In this document: one piece after another, positions 35,670 through 43,132 of the stretch
Position numbering within the stretch: position 1 is the stretch's first letter
Layout of the letters: each line of letters starts with the position of its first letter
Assembly: GCA_902786615.1 (NCBI GenBank)
Contig: CADADE010000013.1
Location: forward strand, 1-46,773
Direction of reading: 5' to 3'
DNA from: Oscillospiraceae bacterium
GTDB lineage: Bacteria; Bacillota_A; Clostridia; Oscillospirales; Oscillospiraceae
DNA: 46,773 nt
The notes under the pieces: generated by a model
What the model was told of the DNA's origin: nothing
What the model saw: only the letters and a program-made list of their open reading frames with translations
Database searches by the model: none
Made by a program: the position numbers and the translations under genes

Positions 35670-36132
35670 AAGAAGGCTTCTGTTCCGCGTCGGCGCGGTT
35701 CTGATCCTGCTTGCCATCGCGGCGTGCATGATGGTCATCGGCCGCGGACACACGGTCTATGTGGACAACAAGACCCTGGAATATAACGGCGAGACCTATA
35801 AAACGCCCTACCGCGTCAACGTCTATGTGAACGGCGAGCGTATCGCCAAGCTCTCGAACCGCGAGCGCGGCATGACCACCAACATCGGCCAGAGCTTCAA
35901 GATGACGCTTGGCGTCATTCAGGAGAAGGGCAATGATGAACAGATGATCGATGTATCACTGAAGCTGCCCTATAACATGGACGGTATCATCATCAACGTT
36001 CCCGGCTATCTCGCAAAGCTTCCCCAGGACGCGTGGTTGACTGAGTTTATTGCCACGCCCACGGAGGCCGAAATGCAGGACGAAGAGATCCCGTCCGAGG
36101 AGGACGAAATCCTCGCGGGCGCGGAATTCTGA
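35662..36132 (+). CDS. DUF6672-like membrane-attached accessory protein
   Basis: A 156-residue protein beginning MNKRRLLFRVGAVLILLAIAAC. The IAAC at residues 19-22 fits a lipobox, so it may be a lipoprotein; otherwise the stretch 6-28 is a membrane anchor. The outer part contains RGHTVYVDNKTLEYNGETYKT, VNVYVNGERIAKL and an immunoglobulin-like beta pattern, ending in an acidic tail (EEIPSEEDE). I associate it tentatively with DUF6672, a family found beside such permeases. It overlaps the permease 2 stop by eight bases, so it is made with the transporter. A role in ligand capture or tethering is inference. Confidence 0.65.
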   Translation: MNKRRLLFRVGAVLILLAIAACMMVIGRGHTVYVDNKTLEYNGETYKTPYRVNVYVNGERIAKLSNRERGMTTNIGQSFKMTLGVIQEKGNDEQMIDVSLKLPYNMDGIIINVPGYLAKLPQDAWLTEFIATPTEAEMQDEEIPSEEDEILAGAEF

Positions 36133-36146
36133 TCCCAAAAATATCA

Positions 36147-36172
36147 ACAGCCCATGCCTTGGCATGGGCTGT
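36147..36172 (+). promoter_or_regulatory. Perfect hairpin before pepD
   Basis: ACAGCCCATGCC (36147-36158) and GGCATGGGCTGT (36161-36172) form a 12-base stem with a TT gap. No T tract follows; it stops five bases before the pepD Shine-Dalgarno (CAGGAGG). It may tune read-through from the importer genes into pepD or protect mRNA ends. Confidence 0.6.
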
Positions 36173-36189
36173 CTCTACAGGAGGAAGTA

Positions 36190-37641
36190 ATGGCAGTTTT
36201 ATCAGGACTGAAACCGGAAAAGGTTTTTGAATTCTTTGAAATGCTCTGCTCGGTGCCGCACGGTTCGGGCAACACCAGACAAATCAGCGACCTGTGCGTA
36301 AAGTTTGCGAAAGAACGCGGCCTGCGCTATAAGCAGGATGCGCTCAACAATGTGATCATCTGGAAGGACGCGACACCCGGTTATGAAAACGCGGAACCCC
36401 TGATCCTCCAGGGACATATCGATATGGTCTGCGCCTTTGAGCCGGACTGCGGCGTCGATATGAAGACCGACGGGCTGAAGCTCGTCGTGGACGGCGACTG
36501 GGTCAAGGCGTACAAAACCAGCCTCGGCGCTGACAACGGCATCGGCGTCGCCATCGCCATGGCCCTGCTGGATGATGAAACGCTCCGGCATCCGAGGCTG
36601 GAGGCACTCTTCACCACGGACGAGGAGACCGGCATGTTCGGTGCCGACGGTGTGGATCTCTCCACGCTGGAGGGACACAATCTCATTAACCTCGACTCCG
36701 AGGAGGAGGGATATCTGACCGTAAGCTGCGCTGGCGGCGTGCGCGTGGACTGCACCTTCCCGGCGGACTGGGAAGAGACCCCGAAGACCTGGAAAAGCTA
36801 TGAGGTCGTGATTGACGGACTCAAGGGCGGACACTCCGGCGCGGAGATCGACAAGGGCCGCGCCAGCGCCACCCAGCTCATGGGCCGCTTTCTGTTCCGG
36901 GCCGAGAAGGAGACGGGGCTGCGCATCGCCTCCATGGAGGGCGGCACCTTCACAAACGTCATTCCGCTTTTCTGCCGCTCGGTCGTGGCGGTGCCCGCAG
37001 AGCAGGCAGGGCGCTTTGAAGCGCTGTGCAGAGCGGATGAAGCAATGTTCCAAAACGAGTATGCGACCGCCGATCCCGGCCTTCGCATGAAATGCGCGTC
37101 GTCTGCGGCAGCGGAGAGGGTGTTTTCCGCCGCGCGTACCAGGGGACTTCTCAACATGCTGCTTCTCGCGCCTTATGGCGTTGAAGCCATGAGCATGGAC
37201 ATCCCCGGCCTTGTGCAGACCTCCATGAATCTCGGTGTGGTCAAGACGGAAGAAGAGGGGATCGGCCTGTATTTCAGTCTCCGTTCCTCCATCGCAAGCC
37301 AGAAGGAGATGCTGGCGGAGCGTTTGGAGGCCCTCTGCGCACTCTTTGGCGCGTCCTTCAGTACGCACGATCCGTATCCTGCATGGGCCTTCAAGAAGGA
37401 ATCCCGCCTGCGCGACGCTATGAGCGCCGCCTGCAAAGAGATCCTGGGGCGGGAGCCGGGCATCACCGCCACCCACGGCGGTCTCGAGTGTGGGCTCTTC
37501 ATGGAAAAGCGTCCGGACTTTGACTGCGTCTCTCTCGGACCCGAGCTGCATGAGGTGCACTCCGTGCGCGAGCGCCTGAGCATCAGCTCCACAGAGAGAC
37601 TGTACCGCATCATGCGCAGCTTTATAGAAAACTGGAAATAA
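36190..37641 (+). CDS. pepD: Beta-alanyl/Xaa-His dipeptidase PepD (M20 family)
   Basis: A 483-residue cytosolic metallodipeptidase (aminoacyl-histidine dipeptidase group). Metal and catalytic residues are visible: His76 and Asp78 in GHIDMV, Asp115 in GADNGIG, the catalytic Glu145 and Glu146 in TDEETG, and Asp169 in NLDSEEEG, with the C-terminal His in GPELHEVHSVRE. The dimerisation lid (KSYEVVIDGLKGGHSGAEIDKGRASA) is intact. The ATG at 36190 follows CAGGAGG; a longer frame adds 12 unlikely residues. It follows the DUF3798 importer genes by 57 bases, so it may process the imported ligand. Confidence 0.93.
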   Translation: MAVLSGLKPEKVFEFFEMLCSVPHGSGNTRQISDLCVKFAKERGLRYKQDALNNVIIWKDATPGYENAEPLILQGHIDMVCAFEPDCGVDMKTDGLKLVVDGDWVKAYKTSLGADNGIGVAIAMALLDDETLRHPRLEALFTTDEETGMFGADGVDLSTLEGHNLINLDSEEEGYLTVSCAGGVRVDCTFPADWEETPKTWKSYEVVIDGLKGGHSGAEIDKGRASATQLMGRFLFRAEKETGLRIASMEGGTFTNVIPLFCRSVVAVPAEQAGRFEALCRADEAMFQNEYATADPGLRMKCASSAAAERVFSAARTRGLLNMLLLAPYGVEAMSMDIPGLVQTSMNLGVVKTEEEGIGLYFSLRSSIASQKEMLAERLEALCALFGASFSTHDPYPAWAFKKESRLRDAMSAACKEILGREPGITATHGGLECGLFMEKRPDFDCVSLGPELHEVHSVRERLSISSTERLYRIMRSFIENWK

Positions 37642-37648
37642 TCCACGG

Positions 37649-37675
37649 CGAGGCCCCGGAAAACCCGGGGCCTCG
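37649..37675 (+). terminator. pepD terminator
   Basis: CGAGGCCCCGG and CCGGGGCCTCG form an 11-base stem with a short A-rich loop, followed by TTCAT. It probably ends the DUF3798-pepD operon. Confidence 0.7.
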
Positions 37676-37723
37676 TTCATATCCTGCACCGTTCCTGCAT
37701 AAGCTTGCCGGGGAGGGGAGCGG

Positions 37724-38314
37724 ATGGACAAACGGCATTTTTTTCTGAGCTTTGCGGCGGTCTATCTGACCGCCTGCCTGTATTACCGCGCAGCCCTGGC
37801 TTTGCTGCCTGCGGCGCTGCTCCCGATCGCGGTGCATGAGCTTTCGCACATCCTGGTGCTGCGTCTGCTGGGGCAGAAGATCACCGGCCTCACGGCAGAC
37901 GCGCGGGGGCTCTGCATCCGCTATCGCGGAAGCTGCTCCGAAGCGGGACACATCCTCGCCGCGCTTGCGGGGCCTCTCGGCGGAGCGCTGTATGCCCTTG
38001 TCGGATTTACAGATATTGCTTGGCTCAGGCAGAGCGCGGCTCTGAGCATCCTGCTGACGGCCTTCAATCTCCTGCCGCTGCTGCCGCTGGACGGGGGACG
38101 GGCGTTCAGCCTTCTCTGTGCCATGACGCTCGGCGAAGATCACGGCGCGCGGCTCTTTCGCGGCGTCAGCGCGGTCTGCCTCACACTATTGCTCACGGGC
38201 GGGGTGTATCTCGCCGTGTGGAAGAAGAGCACGGCTTTGCTTGCCGCCGCGATCTGGCTGCTGCTTTTTCAAAATGAAGAGGAAGCACTTGTAAAAAGCG
38301 GTGAAATCATATAG
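37724..38314 (+). CDS. Site-2 protease (M50, SpoIVFB-like)
   Basis: A 196-residue intramembrane zinc protease. The HExxH motif is VHELSHILVL (about residues 39-48) and the third ligand lies in NLLPLLPLDGGR (~115-126), as in SpoIVFB, which activates sigma-K during sporulation. The small size matches a minimal SpoIVFB without CBS domains. No SpoIVFA partner is encoded next to it, so the substrate is uncertain. A GGGGAGGGGAG site precedes the ATG. It stands after the pepD terminator and before the radical SAM pair. Confidence 0.85.
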   Translation: MDKRHFFLSFAAVYLTACLYYRAALALLPAALLPIAVHELSHILVLRLLGQKITGLTADARGLCIRYRGSCSEAGHILAALAGPLGGALYALVGFTDIAWLRQSAALSILLTAFNLLPLLPLDGGRAFSLLCAMTLGEDHGARLFRGVSAVCLTLLLTGGVYLAVWKKSTALLAAAIWLLLFQNEEEALVKSGEII

Positions 38315-38319
38315 AATAG

Positions 38320-38340
38320 CCCCAAACCGTTTGGGGAGAG
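38320..38340 (+). promoter_or_regulatory. Hairpin enclosing the Shine-Dalgarno of the radical SAM gene
   Basis: CCCCAAA (38320-38326) pairs with TTTGGGG (38330-38336) across a three-base loop. The right arm includes the GGGGAG ribosome binding site of the gene at 38345, so folding would hide it. Confidence 0.5.
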
Positions 38341-38344
38341 TACT

Positions 38345-40180
38345 ATGGACAAAAGACTGGAACGCATCCTGCCCCGCGTGCAGAAGCCTGCGCGCTACAC
38401 GGGCGGTGAATACAATCAAATCCTCAAGGACAAAGAGAAGATCGATCTGCGCGTCGCCTTCTGTTTTCCGGATACCTATGAGATCGGCATGTCAAACCTC
38501 GGCATGAGCATCCTGTACCACACCATGAACAGCCTGGACTATGTCTGGTGTGAGCGCGTGTTCGCCCCCTGGGGGGATATGTATGAGGAAATGAAAAAAG
38601 CGGGGCTCCCGCTCTACGCCCTGGAGAGCGGCGACAGCCTCGATCAGTTTGACGCGCTGGCGTTTTCCATCGGCTATGAGATGGCCTATACCACCGTGCT
38701 GGATATGATCGACCAGGCGAGGCTGCCGCTCAGATCCGCGGACAGGGAAGCGCTTCTGCCGCTGATCTTCGCCGGCGGCTCCGCCGCTGTGAACGCCGAA
38801 CCGATCGCGGACTTTATTGACCTCTTCGTCATTGGCGAGGGGGAGGAGATGAATAACGACCTGCTCGCGCTCTTACATCAGGCAAAGCTCGAGGGCTGGT
38901 CGAAGCGGGATTTTCTGCGCAGGGCCGCGCAGATCGGCGGGGTCTATGTCCCCTCACTCTACGATATCGCCTATCATGAGGACGGCACCGTCGCCTCCAT
39001 CACGGCGAAGGACGGCGCGCCGGAGCGCGTCACGAAGCGCGTGATCGTCGATCTCGACAACGCGCCCTATCCCACCAATCCCATCGTCCCGTCTACCGAG
39101 GTGGTGCACGACCGGGTGAATCTCGAGCTGTTCCGCGGCTGCGTGCGCGGCTGCCGCTTCTGTCAGGCGGGCTATATCTACCGCCCCATTCGCGCCAAAA
39201 AGCCGGAGACGCTGATAAAGCAGGGCATTGAAGCCCTGAAAAACACAGGGCATGAGGATGTGACGCTTCTTTCCCTTTCCACGAGCGACTATCGCCCGCT
39301 GCCCGGCCTCTGCGACGGGCTGCTCGACTACTTCGAGAGCCGCAGCATCGGCCTTTCGCTGCCATCGCTGCGCGCCGACAATTTCTCCATGGAGATCATG
39401 GAGAAGCTCCAAAAGGTGAGAAAGAGCGGCCTGACCTTCGCCGTGGAGGGCGGAAGCCAGCGCCTGCGGGACGCGATCAATAAAAACGTCACGGAGGAAG
39501 ACCTCCTGCATACCTGTGCCATCGCCTTTGCGGGAGGCTGGAATTCGGTCAAACTCTATTACATGCTGGGCCTGCCCACCGAAACGGATGAGGATATCGT
39601 CGGCATCGCGGACATGGCGGGGCGCATCCTGCACTGCTGGCGGGAGAACGCGAAAAACAAAAACCGCGGTGTGAAGATCACAGTCTCCACCTCCTGCTTC
39701 ATTCCCAAGCCCCACAGCCCCTTTCAGTGGGAAGCGCAGATCAGCCGCGAGGAATACCTCAGACGCGTCAATCTCCTGCGCGCAAGCATCAACTCCCGCA
39801 ACGTGGTATATAACTGGCACGATGCGGACACCAGCGTGGTGGAGGCGGTGCTCTCCCGCGGGGACAGGCGTCTCGGTCCCGTGCTCGAGGAGGTCTGGAA
39901 AAACGGCGGACGGCTGGAGGCCTGGACGGATTATTTCAGCTTTGACCGCTGGATGAAAGCCCTGGACAAGCTCGGCCTCGACCCGGCCTTCTACGCCGAA
40001 CGCGAGCGCAGCATGGACGAGGTTTTGCCCTGGGACATGATCGACGTGGGCGTGAGAAAGGAGCACCTCAAGCGCGAGCGCGAGAAGTGCTACAGCTCCA
40101 CGCTCTCGCCCGACTGCCGCCATCAGTGCTCCGCCTGCGGGGCGCTCAGACTCATGGAAGGAGGCAAGTGCGATGGATAA
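38345..40180 (+). CDS. TIGR03960 family B12-binding-type radical SAM protein
   Basis: A 611-residue radical SAM protein. An N-terminal cobalamin-binding-like region (CFPDTYEIGMSNLGMSILYH) is followed by the radical SAM cluster motif CVRGCRFCQAG (Cys-x3-Cys-x2-Cys, ~260-270). The domain continues with GGSQRLRDAINKNVTEEDLL, and a Cys cluster (SPDCRHQCSACG) closes the C-terminus. The family is found in clostridia with a TIGR03936 partner and ribosome-related genes; its reaction is not known to me. It overlaps the partner gene by eight bases. Confidence 0.92.
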   Translation: MDKRLERILPRVQKPARYTGGEYNQILKDKEKIDLRVAFCFPDTYEIGMSNLGMSILYHTMNSLDYVWCERVFAPWGDMYEEMKKAGLPLYALESGDSLDQFDALAFSIGYEMAYTTVLDMIDQARLPLRSADREALLPLIFAGGSAAVNAEPIADFIDLFVIGEGEEMNNDLLALLHQAKLEGWSKRDFLRRAAQIGGVYVPSLYDIAYHEDGTVASITAKDGAPERVTKRVIVDLDNAPYPTNPIVPSTEVVHDRVNLELFRGCVRGCRFCQAGYIYRPIRAKKPETLIKQGIEALKNTGHEDVTLLSLSTSDYRPLPGLCDGLLDYFESRSIGLSLPSLRADNFSMEIMEKLQKVRKSGLTFAVEGGSQRLRDAINKNVTEEDLLHTCAIAFAGGWNSVKLYYMLGLPTETDEDIVGIADMAGRILHCWRENAKNKNRGVKITVSTSCFIPKPHSPFQWEAQISREEYLRRVNLLRASINSRNVVYNWHDADTSVVEAVLSRGDRRLGPVLEEVWKNGGRLEAWTDYFSFDRWMKALDKLGLDPAFYAERERSMDEVLPWDMIDVGVRKEHLKREREKCYSSTLSPDCRHQCSACGALRLMEGGKCDG

Positions 40181-40832
40181 GCTCCGTCTTCGCTTTGAAA
40201 AGACAGGCCGCGCGGTCTATATCTCCCACCTGGATCTGATGCACACCATGCAGCGCTGCTTCTCCCGCGCGGGGTACGAACTCAAATACTCCGAGGGCTT
40301 CAATCCCCATCCGCAGATCTCCATTGCCCTGCCGCTCTCGGTCGGGGTGGGGAGCTTCTGTGAGATTATGGACTTTCGCCTGAAAGGAGACGCGGATCTC
40401 ACAGAGCTGCCCGCAAGACTCTCGGCGGTCATGCCGGAGGGGCTGCGGGTCACGGACTGCTATGAGCAGGTCAGCAAGATCGCCCTGTTGAAGTATCTAG
40501 AAATACGCGGAGCGTTTGAATACGACGACAGGCCGCTTTCTCAGATGGCGGAGGAGCTGAACTGCTTTTTCGCACAGGAGGCCATCGTGATCGAAAAAAA
40601 GACCAAGCGCGGCCAGGGAGAGAGCGACATCCGCCCGGCCATCCGCGAGATCCGCTTTACAGCTGGGGAGGACGCGGTTTTGCTTCACGCCGTCATTTCC
40701 GCGCAGGAGCCGACCTTGAACCCCGCGCTTCTGGCCGACGCTTTGCGCCAGCTCAGGCCGGAGCTGGCCCCCGACTTTGCCCGCTTTACCAGAATTGAAA
40801 ACTATTTGGAGAATATGACAGTTTTCCGTTAA
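40173..40832 (+). CDS. TIGR03936/DUF2344 radical SAM-associated protein
   Basis: A 219-residue partner of the upstream radical SAM protein. It starts KLRLRFEKTGRAVYISHLDLMHTMQRCF and contains AGYELKYSEGFNPHPQISIALPL, both diagnostic of the DUF2344 family. In many Firmicutes this pair precedes rng (RNase G) and rplU-rpmA; here rplS follows instead. Function unknown; close coupling to TIGR03960 suggests a shared complex or pathway. Confidence 0.93.
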   Translation: MDKLRLRFEKTGRAVYISHLDLMHTMQRCFSRAGYELKYSEGFNPHPQISIALPLSVGVGSFCEIMDFRLKGDADLTELPARLSAVMPEGLRVTDCYEQVSKIALLKYLEIRGAFEYDDRPLSQMAEELNCFFAQEAIVIEKKTKRGQGESDIRPAIREIRFTAGEDAVLLHAVISAQEPTLNPALLADALRQLRPELAPDFARFTRIENYLENMTVFR

Positions 40833-40839
40833 AAAGCTC

Positions 40840-40868
40840 TTGCATTGTGCAAAAAAGTATGTTATTAT
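40840..40868 (+). promoter_or_regulatory. rplS promoter
   Basis: -35 TTGCAT (40840-40845), 17-base spacer, -10 TATTAT (40863-40868), beginning eight bases after the DUF2344 stop. Confidence 0.75.
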
Positions 40869-40875
40869 ACCATAG

Positions 40876-40973
40876 CTTGTGCGGGAAATCCTGCACGGCA
40901 GCGAATAAGGCGGTCCGCTGTCAAGGCTGAGGCCCTCTGATAAGAACGTCTATAAGAAGGAAGGATCATACAA
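40876..40973 (+). promoter_or_regulatory. Structured rplS leader (candidate L19 leader)
   Basis: The ~100-base leader contains a GTGCGGG-AAAT-CCTGCAC stem and GC-rich segments before the AAGGAAGGATC ribosome binding site. L19 leaders that bind L19 are known in Firmicutes; I cannot confirm the consensus here. Confidence 0.4.
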
Positions 40974-41359
40974 ATGGATCTGGTAAAAATTCTCTCCGAG
41001 CAGTACACCAAGAAGGAGCTGCCCGAAATGAACGTGGGCGATACCGTCCGTGTTCTCGTCCGTGTCAAGGAAGGCAACCGTGAGCGCACCCAGGCTTTCG
41101 AGGGCACCATCATTGCCGCAACCGTTAGCGCACCCAGGCTTTCGAGGGCACTATCATTGCCAAGAAGCATGGCGGCATCAACGAGACCATCACCGTCCGC
41201 CGCATCTCCTACGGTGTCGGCTGCGAGAAGGTCTTCCCCGTGCACTCTCCCTCCATCGTCTCTGTCACCACCGTCCGCAAGGGCAAGGTCCGCAGAGCAA
41301 AGCTGTACTACCTGCGCGACCGCGTGGGCAAGGCTGCGAAGGTCAAGGAGCGCCTTTAA
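40974..41359 (+). pseudogene. rplS: Ribosomal protein L19, frameshifted by a 44-bp tandem duplication
   Basis: L19 sits at the 30S-50S interface. The reading frame from ATG 40974 gives a normal L19 start ([19 protein letters not shown]) to EGTIIA, then leaves frame. Bases 41074-41117 are repeated at 41118-41161 with two mismatches. Because 44 is not a multiple of three, everything after is shifted. Removing one copy restores a standard 113-residue L19 ending KAAKVKERL with stop at 41357-41359. L19 is normally needed for fast growth, so a real loss would be surprising; a mis-joined assembly of two strain variants is a strong alternative. A terminator follows at 41539. Confidence 0.9.
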
Positions 41360-41392
41360 TACTGCTCTTCAATAAGACCATTTCACTCTTTC

Positions 41393-41485
41393 CGGCCAGA
41401 TTCGCACCATACTGCGTTGAAGCCCTAGGCCATATATATCCATTATGCCCTTCGGGCTTCGCCTTGTCTTGCACGAATCTGCCTC
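41393..41485. repeat. Nested inverted-repeat element after rplS
   Basis: CAGATTCG (41397-41404) pairs with CGAATCTG (41474-41481) and, inside, GAAGCCC (41419-41425) pairs with GGGCTTC (41454-41460). The pattern is that of a small extragenic palindrome. No gene is seen in 41360-41538. Confidence 0.5.
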
Positions 41486-41538
41486 GGAAATCTTTGAAAG
41501 CGTCTTATCGAAGATCAGCATCAATTACGCAAAGCAGA

Positions 41539-41568
41539 AGGCATCTTCCGGCTGGAAGATGCCTTTTT
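41539..41568 (+). terminator. rplS terminator
   Basis: AGGCATCTTCC and GGAAGATGCCT form an 11-base stem with a four-base loop, followed by five T. It lies 180 bases after the rplS stop, beyond the inverted-repeat element. Confidence 0.85.
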
Positions 41569-41613
41569 GCATTGCCTGGCGAAACGGTACGCTGACAGAG
41601 CGGATGTACACGT

Positions 41614-41753
41614 TATGAAAACTATAATATGTTAAATAAATTATGTAAATTAAATTATGACTCTGATAATATGGCAATTAATTTACGTAGATTAAAATAT
41701 GTAAAGTAAATTATGTTTAATATGATATGTTAAATAGATTATGTAAATTAATT
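41614..41753. repeat. AT-rich array of ten degenerate 14-bp units
   Basis: Ten consecutive 14-base units, nearly all starting TATG (one TACG), fill 41614-41753 with no gaps. Typical units are TATGTTAAATAAAT, TATGTAAATTAAAT, TATGTAAAGTAAAT and TATGTTAAATAGAT; units 2-3 and 9-10 are nearly the same pair. The array is far more AT-rich than its surroundings and ends directly at the CGGAGGG ribosome binding site of the next gene. It contains no reading frame of note. Confidence 0.9.
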
Positions 41754-41767
41754 CGGAGGGCGTGTCG

Positions 41768-43123
41768 GTGAGCAAAAAGACAAAACGCCTCCTTGCTGCC
41801 GTACTGGTGCTGCTTTTGCTGGCGCTGGCAGGACTTGTGGGGTGGCGGCTCTGGAAGGAGAAACAATACGAAAAGGCGCTGCAGACGGCGATGGAGTACC
41901 GGGACACCGGGCGCTACCTGGAGGCACGGGATCTCTATCTCTCCCTCAATCTCAGCGCAGAGGCCGCCGAATGTGAGGCTCTGAGCATTCAGCAGGAACA
42001 GAAAAATGCCTACGCCGATGCCGAGGCCCTGCTTGAATCCGGGAGCTTTCTGGATGCAAAGGACGCCTTCCTCGCCCTCGGCGATTATCAGGACGCCGCT
42101 CTGCGCGCGCAGGAATGCGATTACCGCCGGGCGGAGGACTATGCGCAGAACGACCGCCTTTCCGAGGCGATCTCCCTGCTTGAAAGCCTGACCGATTACC
42201 CCGGCGCAAAAGAGCTCATGAACGCCTGCCGTGATACCCTTTATGACCGGGCTCTGGAAGCGACTTACGCCTGCCGTCTGGATGAAGCTGTGCAGCGCTG
42301 GAACGAGCTGGGGGATTACCGCGACAGTATGACGATCAAACAGCGCTGCCTGGACAGGATCGTCACCATGGCGGAGGGCACCGACGAGCCGGTGAATTAC
42401 TCCGAGTACGCGGGCACGGATCTCGGTAATGGCATCCTGTACTATCACCGTCTGGGGCTCATCTACGTACCAAAGGACGCGGGCCCCGAGACCGGCTGCA
42501 TGATTTTCTATCCCGGCGGCTACGACGAGGCCCTTGCCAACAACTATCTGAGCGAGTATGTCTACGCCCCGGACCCGCCCAATGCTATCATGCTCCTGTG
42601 CTACGCAAACGGCTATGGCCATGTGGCCGACAAGGTGGAGGATTCCTACCGCGCGCTTGAGCAGGCGGCGATCGAAAACAATGTCTTTCTCCACGATCTG
42701 GTCCTCTGCGGGGCAAGCATGGGCGCCTACACCGCCTGCCAGGGTGCGGCGATCCTGTATGAAAACCACGGACTGGCCGCGAAGCGGGTGCTGACCTTCG
42801 ACGCCGGCATGCACTGGGAGGTGGAGAGCCATGTTATGACCCCTGAGCAGTGCGACAGTACAGCCAGGGCGGGCACACAGTTTTACCTGCTCGAGTTCGG
42901 CGGTGTGGGCATGAACAAGCGGGCCATCGAGCTCATGGTCGTTCACGGCAACGACGTGACCATCGTGGAGTGCGCGGGCGGCGGACACTACGGCATCATC
43001 ACAGACGCGATTGAGTACGGCATGATCGACTGGGCGCTCGGCCGCGGCGATCGCCCGGTGAACAGCAATTATAAATATTATCCGCTGGATCGCAATTCGA
43101 CGTATCCCTATGGGGTGTCATAA
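41768..43123 (+). CDS. Membrane-anchored TPR-like and alpha/beta-hydrolase protein
   Basis: A 451-residue exported protein. One N-terminal helix (~7-27) anchors it. Residues ~32-200 are helical repeats with GDYQDA/GDYRDS-type turns, like the TPR-like repeats of gut clostridia. The rest is an alpha/beta-hydrolase: nucleophile elbow GASMGA with Ser317, likely acid Asp345 in LTFDAGMHW, and His407 in GGGHYG. It is probably an esterase or peptidase-like surface enzyme; the substrate is unknown. I prefer GTG 41768, seven bases after GGAGGG, over GTG 41762, which is too close. It is nine bases before the metallophosphoesterase gene. Confidence 0.75.
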   Translation: MSKKTKRLLAAVLVLLLLALAGLVGWRLWKEKQYEKALQTAMEYRDTGRYLEARDLYLSLNLSAEAAECEALSIQQEQKNAYADAEALLESGSFLDAKDAFLALGDYQDAALRAQECDYRRAEDYAQNDRLSEAISLLESLTDYPGAKELMNACRDTLYDRALEATYACRLDEAVQRWNELGDYRDSMTIKQRCLDRIVTMAEGTDEPVNYSEYAGTDLGNGILYYHRLGLIYVPKDAGPETGCMIFYPGGYDEALANNYLSEYVYAPDPPNAIMLLCYANGYGHVADKVEDSYRALEQAAIENNVFLHDLVLCGASMGAYTACQGAAILYENHGLAAKRVLTFDAGMHWEVESHVMTPEQCDSTARAGTQFYLLEFGGVGMNKRAIELMVVHGNDVTIVECAGGGHYGIITDAIEYGMIDWALGRGDRPVNSNYKYYPLDRNSTYPYGVS

Positions 43124-43132
43124 GAAACAGCC

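Noticed and set aside
41050..41595. Plus-strand frame through rplS and its terminator
   Set aside because: It is rplS in the wrong frame continuing through an inverted repeat and terminator; no independent start signal.
41614..41753. CRISPR array
   Set aside because: Units are 14 bases, contiguous and degenerate with no unique spacers, and no cas genes are present.
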